A program made the translations under genes and the position numbers. The notes below the pieces were generated by a model, which had not been told where the DNA came from, searched no databases, and worked only from the letters and a program-made list of their open reading frames with translations. A stretch of 64,000 nucleotides of DNA from Serendipita indica DSM 11827 (taxonomy: Eukaryota; Basidiomycota; Agaricomycetes; Sebacinales; Serendipitaceae), in NCBI GenBank assembly GCA_910890315.1, contig CAJVGD010000013.1:1076475-1140474 (forward strand), written 5' to 3'. Position 1 is the first letter of the stretch, and every line of letters starts with the position of its first letter. Positions 58,328 through 64,000 of the stretch are shown piece by piece.

Positions 58328-59612
58328 ATGGTGATTATAGACGACAAGGATCAGAAATGGCAGCCTGCGGGTGCACCTCCGCCATACCTCGCCAATGCTC
58401 CTAGTCCAGCTGTGAATGTTACCCCGCCGAGCCCCGCACGATCTGCCTATTCCCAATTATCATCATCTACGACGCCGAATCTTCCTCTAGCGTCCTCGTC
58501 AGGGTCAGTAAGAGGACCTTCGTTTGTACAGCAAGGACACACGGATGATCCTCCACCTTTTACGTCTCATCCACTCCCTACGGAGAATAGACGGTGGAGA
58601 TATGGTCCTGCGCCTAGTCTGCTCGACCTTCCACAGCACATCTTGCTCTACATTGTCCAAATCTCGTGTCTGCCGACGCGATCTGGCTATCAGGAGGACG
58701 ACACGAGTCGTGCTCGGACGTATGGATATAATGCGGATGCCAAGGGAGAGTATCGTGGGACTGTCATGAGCGGGAGGCGGGGAAGACGGCAGGAGGAAGA
58801 GTATATCGACGAGTGGCGAGATGCTGGAACCAGTAGGCAGGAATTTGGAGTCGGGTTGTCTGAGGAAGAAGAGTGGGCGGAGCATGCAATGGGTCTCTAC
58901 CATCTCGCGATGAACGTGCGGCTTGTCTGTCGGGGACTCTACGTCGGTACGTCTGTTCACTCTCAACTAGGTCTCAGTGCGCTCATGAATCACAGCATGC
59001 ATGCACGTCCTTCGTTCTACCTACCTCCCACTCTACTCGCTGAATATCAAAGCACCGTACACGTCCGACCCGTTCCCAGCATCCACAGACGCACCTACAT
59101 ACACACCAACACCCTACTCATACTCACCGACAACGCCAACGACCTCCAATAACGGATACATGCCAGCCAACTCTTCTCCCCTCCTCACGACACAACGCGA
59201 AACGCGCGTGCTCGATCAGTTCCTCCTACTCAAACTCCACCAAGACGTTCTCTCCTCCGAATCAATGCTCCACCTCTCGTCGTCGGTGCATACACCCTCG
59301 AGTACCTTTTCCGACCTCTTCAACTTGCACCAACCCACTGCACGTCTCGAGGATCTCGTACGGCATTACGGATTGCAGAATGGGAGCATTACGCTCGCGC
59401 CGAGTAGCAGTCGCCTCGTCAGCTTTGACTATGTGAGCATCAAGTTGAGCGAGGGTGGCAGGCGAGTCGGGCTGGTGATTTCTGATACCAAGGGACGCAA
59501 GAGAGTAGTCGCAGAGTACTTGAGGGAAGACAGAAACGAAAAGCTCGAGATTGCAGCCAAGAAATTGGCAAAGGAGCTATTAGCCATCTTGAAGCGGTCA
59601 CGTAGTAGATAG
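58328..59612 (+). CDS. Probable F-box-like protein
   Basis: ATG 58328. A Pro/Ser-rich N-terminus (PPPYLANAPSPAVNVTPPSP) precedes SLLDLPQHILLYIVQISCLP and, about 80 residues on, YHLAMNVRLVCRGLYV. These are the two halves of an F-box-like helix set with an insertion between. One intron (GTACGTCT ... CACAG, about 58947-58997) joins ACMHVLRSTYLPLYSLNIKA. The C-terminal half is uncharacterised (DQFLLLKLHQDVLSSESMLH, LEDLVRHYGLQNGSITLAP) and ends in a basic KKLAKELLAILKRSRSR. TAG 59610-59612. It would act, if real, in SCF complexes. Confidence 0.55.
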
Positions 59613-59740
59613 TCTCTCATGTACACGGTTCCCTTTATCTCTGTGGAAGACATTCTATTCGAACGGGTACCTACAGTCGTAAGCCAAACGAGAGAAACCG
59701 AGAAAACGAGACAAGTCCACGAAACAAAATCTGAACAAAA

Positions 59741-60281
59741 TCATTCGTCGGGATATACCACTTCCCAATCCTCTTCGATCGCATCCGCATTGACGGGCTG
59801 GCTATGCAAGGCTGGCCGAGGGGCGCTAGAATATCGAAGAACCGCTCGAGCTCGTACGGCTCTTGCTGCCAGAGGAAGACGAGATGGAAGAGGACGGTCG
59901 CGCGGGGAGGCTCACGCCGGAATCTCGCAGAGCACCGCTCCGGTCAGACGAAGGATGCTTTGCGAGGATACCGGTGTTGTTTCCAGACGTAATTTTGACC
60001 CAATGTCGTTCTTCATTGGGATTCGGTGTCGAGGGTGCTGTTGACGATGGCGACGACGACGGCTTTGTCTTAGCGACGGGGAGGGCGAACGGGGGCACAG
60101 TCAGGAGGTGAGGGAAGACTGCGCCCCTCGTAGATGGGATGGAGTGTGGTTGTATGTTTGTGGACATAATAGGTTTGAGACGGTTGAGGAAAGTGTTGTT
60201 GATCGAGGTAGTTGCGCACGAGGCGAATGGCGAACCATTGTCGAGATACTGTCTTGTCGTTAGTGCCTCAATACAGGACAT
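59741..60281 (-). CDS. Uncharacterised Ser/Pro-rich protein
   Basis: One frame (60281-59826) reads TRGAVFPHLLTVPPFALPVA, then NEERHWVKITSGNNTGILAK and a Ser-rich run, and stops at 59826. A neighbouring frame ends convincingly in VNADAIEEDWEVVYPDE with stop at 59741, a style of acidic C-terminus that suggests the two belong together through a missed splice or a one-base error near 59830-59870. No family recognised. Confidence 0.35.
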
Positions 60282-60961
60282 TGAAAGAGTGCGTACATAT
60301 TAGGGGTGTATTCTCAGCATTTGTCGGTATATCGACATGGAGGTCTGGGGGGAGAGAAAGTCAGAAAGAGGAAGGGAGAGTGGCTCTCTTATAACTGGAG
60401 CAGTCCGGAAGAGAACGTCACAAGCCAACTCACTGAATGGGCACTGGTCAGGAGAGAGGCGGGAATGAATGGCGAGGGACGGCGGAATCACAAGTCCGTA
60501 GTCTCATGGTCGATTCTCAGACAGTTTTGGGCAATTTGGGTATGGCGAACATCACGTTGCGCGAATATGACGCGAGCTTCAAGGCTTTTGGTGGAGAACT
60601 CCTACTGAGCGCACGAGATCAAAAGTCTAAATCGCACCAACGACGAACATCATCAGCAACGTCAGCAGGAGCTCAGACAAGACGTACGAGTAGGGGATCA
60701 TGTTCTGGGGGTTCGGTGTCGAGCAATGCTAGACGGCTGGTGTTCTGCAGAGGATGAGCATTTCACTAGCTTGAACAATTTGGAGTGTCGTACATTTTGT
60801 GTTGATTTATTCTGACATGATTGCTGTAACGGAGGAGTTCAAGTTGCGAGCAAATGGGCGGAATGGCGGAATTCCCAGGACGGCCGACGGCCAACGCCGA
60901 GCATTTGCGCCACTTCTTAGACGCCACCTTGTCGGCCGTATAGTTTATTGTGACGAATATT
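60282..60961. other. Intergenic stretch, nothing recognised
   Basis: Short overlapping frames only. Confidence 0.35.
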
Positions 60962-61545
60962 ATGACAAAAATGCTGGCACAACTCCCCATTGAGTGCTGG
61001 CAAGACATTCTCCGCGAGGCCATCTTTGTTCCCGTCTTTTTTGACGACGACCCCGCTGAAACGTACGGAATACAGAGTCTGGCAGCATACACGGATGCTA
61101 CACCATACTGGGAGTCGGAAAGGACCAGGAACGCTTTGCGAAGAGTCTGTTCTTCATGGAATACGTTTCTCAAGCGGTTTGACCATCGATTTATTCACAC
61201 ACCAGACATTCAACATAACCTAGTTCCTATTGATGCGCGATACAAAGCCATCCGAATCAATATAGGATGCTGCTTTGGGTGCCGCTGCATAAGTTGTACT
61301 GCCTACCAGACCTCGCCCAACACAAAATGAGGGTAGGCGAGTCATGTCCGAGCCATTTCAATCAGCAGAAAATCTTCTCTCCACCCCTTCTCCAAAATTG
61401 GAACACTCGATTCCCAAGGACTTACAGCCGAAGATCACTTCCTAATGGACTTGGAGGGATATCGAACAGGCATTCGGAGTACTTTATTGAAGGATACCTT
61501 ACAATTCTAACTCGCCTGACGGAGACGTGCTGGCGGTCTTAGTTT
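60962..61545 (+). pseudogene. F-box protein fragment
   Basis: ATG 60962 (MTKMLAQLPIECWQDILREA) starts an F-box-like helix pair completed by RTRNALRRVCSSWNTFLKRF. The frame stops at 61330 after CCFGCRCISCTAY. Beyond it, pieces in other frames (FPRTYSRRSLPNGLGGIS, FIEGYLTILTRLTETCWRS) look like the continuing LRR-type body but no splice chain rejoins them. Likely truncated or decayed; a missed intron remains possible. Confidence 0.45.
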
Positions 61546-61692
61546 CGCGGTCGTGGTAAGTCGGGAGTACACACAGAGATTTACGGTGACCAAGTACGAC
61601 GAGGCCCGTGTACTCTACTTTATGCTACCGTTTTATCACCACTCTACTTGAGCGAAGCAAACCTTGTAACAAGACAGGACTGACATACCTAG

Positions 61693-61790
61693 CGGTACTG
61701 GTGGATTTCAGCGAAACGACTCTTTCCAAACCGCATTAAGATCTCCGGTCTTGATATGTCCTTCACGTGGATAAGTGACCACGGTCCCGA
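61693..61790 (-). pseudogene. P450 exon fragment duplicated from the neighbouring P450
   Basis: About 95 bp resembles 62799-62890, including ACTGGTGGATT, GACTCTTTCCAAAC and ATAAGTGACC/GCAAGTGACC blocks, at roughly 80% identity by eye. That part of the intact gene encodes LPTLEDISRLEIFNAVWKES and the following WNPP. No other P450 sequence is attached. Confidence 0.6.
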
Positions 61791-61849
61791 ATGGCATGCC
61801 GGTCAGTCAACCCACATCATATTCTCTTCTTTTTACTGACGAAACCTCA

Positions 61850-62060
61850 TCCTGTTCAGGCGAGTGCCCATGGGCGCTCATCACACAAGCTGACATTGCG
61901 CTCTCATGTGCAACCTAAAACGAAGTGTCCGAGGAAGAAGCCTACGCCCTCCTCAAAGCCGGCGTCCGTCTCGTCGCAAAGGGACTCGAACATGGGCTGC
62001 ATACAAGAGGTCGTTGACGTCTCTAAGGCCTCTCACCGCCCAGGTACATAACGCTTCCAC
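61850..62060 (+). pseudogene. NADP-glutamate dehydrogenase relic
   Basis: In one frame CPWALITQADIALSCAT then, after a stop, NEVSEEEAYALLKAGVRLVA. A one-base shift then gives SNMGCIQEVVDVSKASHRP. This order matches the NAD(P)-binding domain of hexameric NADP-GDH, where the family reads ADIALPCATQNE, EEAEALVKAGVR and SNMGCT. Only about 70 codons remain, with a stop and a shift. No neighbouring exon was found. Confidence 0.65.
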
Positions 62061-62264
62061 CCCGTCCAATCCGTTCAACAATGTTCATGCGATTCCTAGG
62101 TGGCGAAGGTGCCATCTGGTACGCACTCGCATGTATGAGAGCACCAATCAAACAATTTTATTGAATTTAGTCGCTTGTACGCAAAGGCTCGAAACGGCAC
62201 CGAAAGTCAGAAGGACGTCTATAGGCCGATCAGGATCACCAACAGATAGCGTGAGAACACCATC

Positions 62265-64000
62265 TCACCGAATCACCGAGTCCTGAAATATCGCGCCCAC
62301 TGGAAATTTCTCTCCACTGGGTGGCAAGACTTTGTATGCAGAAAGTATTGCCGCAGAGAGTTGGAGTGCTACTCGTTCCGCCAGGAACCTACCTGGACAG
62401 ATTCTAAATGAGGCAGAATGAGGTCCATTATTATGCGGGAGAGTGAGGATCGTACCGTCTTCCGAAGCCAAACGGAATGCTCCATATGTCTGGAAAGGAA
62501 GGAGACTTCTCAGTAAGGAAGCGGTTCGGGTTGAATTGGTGGCCGTCGTTTCCCCATAGGCGAGGGTCTCGAAGAATGAATCTATCAAGATCGTTTAGCA
62601 GTGTTCACGATATTCAGTCGTGCGAACCCTGGTGAAAGTCAGACGGATAGACCTAACTGGGAAAAGAAACGGACCAATATTGCAGTGAATAATTGTACCG
62701 TTTGGAATATAATACCCGTTCCATGTATCTTCACTGTTGCTGACATGCGGGATTCCTGGATGTCGTTGGACAACGCTGACAATGAGTGGCCTGCTCACCT
62801 AATGGTACTGGTGGATTCCAACGGAAAGACTCTTTCCAAACTGCGTTAAATATCTCCAGTCTAGATATATCCTCCAGGGTGGGCAAGTGACCGGGACCCA
62901 GGACTGTCTCCATCTCCTTTTGGGCCTTCTCTTGCCATTCCGGGTGAAGTACCATTGCGTAGAGGAAGTTTGTGATCGCTACAGCAGTCTATGCGTACCT
63001 ATGAGCGGTGTGACTTCACGTTCATAGAGACGTACTGTGTCGACTCCAGCACCATACATGACCGCGACGGCATCTCGAAGATTAGCATTCGAGATGCCGG
63101 TTTCGTTGAGTTGCTTAGAGACGATCGACTCGTCCGCTGTGCCCTCAACCTTTGAAAGAGGTTGAGACGGTAATAAAATGGCTTCCAGTCATCAACACAC
63201 CACAGCGGCTTCGACCATTCCATAGGCCCAGTACCGAATTTTGTTAGCAAGAGATGCTCCTCTATCTGCAATACGCTTAAAGGTCGCTCCAGGCATCCAG
63301 GAAGGTATATAACGCACTGTAAAAGGTCACCAGGCGAACATCCTCAAGACATAAACGCACATGCAGAGATCACGTCCACCATCCAGACCTTGGTGAAGAC
63401 CCACGCAACCAAATTGGTGGTCTCGGTATTGATTTCGATGAGTGTCTCGCCATATTCCTTGTTTATCTTTTCTCCATATGCAATTGTGGTCAGTATACTG
63501 CCCACAGTTCTATGCAGAGTAAGTCATAATCACGAGGAATTGAAGCCGAACCTCATGAGTGGATCATAGGGATCTCCAACGAATCCATCGTTATCCCGAA
63601 TCAACGTCTTTGCATGGCCATGAATAAGTTCATCATAGTCTGTGATGACTTGTTTTCCTAAGAACTTTTGGAACACTTTTCGCTGCTCGGTAAAGTCGGG
63701 TCCGGTGCGTGAGAGGAGCATGGTATATCCTTGGGCCATTCTGGAGAATGTGAGTGACAGAGAACAAGTAGCAATGTAACCCACAGATCATTTGTCATCG
63801 TTGTATATGGTCGTTCAGAGTGGATGCTCATTCGCTTATCTACAATCTCCTGAATAGCCTCGAGGGAGTTGAGGACTACCATGTGTACTCCAGCAAGATT
63901 TACATAGACGATATCGCCGTATTCCTTGCTCCAGCTCGTAAAAGCCTCATACCACCTATCTTTCGGGAAAGCTTCATACCACCTATCTTTCGGGAATTTA
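62265..64000 (-). CDS. Cytochrome P450 (class II type, CYP64-like), partial; 5' end outside window
   Basis: An ER-bound monooxygenase. From the right edge: WSKEYGDIVYVNLAGVHMVV, LEAIQEIVDKRMSIHSERPY, MLLSRTGPDFTEQRKVFQKF, then helices to MVLHPEWQEKAQKEMETVLG, LEIFNAVWKESFRWNPPVPL (ExxR), YYIPNGTIIHCNIG, NRFLTEKSPSFPDIW, and the heme loop WSIPFGFGRR-ICPGRFLAER. The last is split by an intron that must be removed to bring Cys into place. Ends QDSVIR at TGA 62265-62267. At least eight short introns. Motifs resemble the O-methylsterigmatocystin-oxidoreductase-like P450s that are numerous in basidiomycetes; substrate unknown. A 27-bp in-frame tandem duplication lies near the N-terminus. Confidence 0.8.
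63943..63995. repeat. 27-bp in-frame tandem duplication in P450 exon
   Basis: The unit at 63943-63968 recurs at 63970-63995 with one difference (GCCTCATACC versus GCTTCATACC). On the coding strand it repeats FPKDRWYEA twice, preceding FTSWSKEYGDIV. Confidence 0.85.

Overview
The window looks like nuclear DNA of a filamentous basidiomycete, most likely Rhizoctonia/Ceratobasidiaceae (an inference from gene content, with no database search). The evidence is many short introns of about 45-70 bp, self-sufficient P450s, a NACHT-WD40 protein with near-identical repeats, F-box and HED-type kinase-like families, Ty1/copia, and GGGCTGGGACGGGC-rich dispersed repeats. There is no operon logic; genes lie on both strands with short spacers.

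Layout. 1-1555 (-): Tay1/Teb1-like double-Myb telobox protein, running off the left edge. 3230-4949 (+): broken kinase-like gene. 5183-6643 (-): proteasome subunit Rpn9. 6848-10911 (-): ERCC6L2-like SNF2 ATPase. 11251-13588 (+): BAR-SH3 protein. 13489-18385 and 23639-28355: a tandem segmental duplication, each copy carrying a CYP505-type P450-reductase fusion plus the 3' tail of the BAR-SH3 gene. The copies are now separated by a Ty1/copia element (18501-23490) with identical 166-bp LTRs, a 5-bp target duplication and a half-tRNA-type primer site. 28783-36773: a NACHT-WD40 NLR-like gene and a divergent methyltransferase, bracketed by two families of paired repeats. 36999-38521 (+): oxodicarboxylate carrier. 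38596-40063 (-): F-box protein. 40340-41450: cluster of a short 'TTGAGGCTGG' repeat, which also occurs near 44.3 kb and 52.4 kb. 41877-43624 (-): otubain. Then small uncharacterised genes, an MFS transporter (49580-51920), a single-pass membrane protein (54189-55511), pantothenate synthetase (56142-58194), two F-box-like genes, relics of glutamate dehydrogenase and of a P450, and a P450 running off the right edge.

The most notable signals are these. (1) The CYP505 tandem pair has complementary lesions and a nearly identical tract suggesting gene conversion. (2) A 14 x 43-residue WD40 array has variation confined to a few positions. (3) A short repeat family has a 79-bp member with perfect 12-bp terminal inverted repeats. 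(4) A 7-nt micro-exon lies inside the Walker A motif of the SNF2 gene. (5) GC-AG introns are repeated. (6) One-base shifts recur, mostly at homopolymer runs in otherwise sound genes; they look more like sequencing error than mass pseudogenisation, so every frameshift call below carries that caveat.
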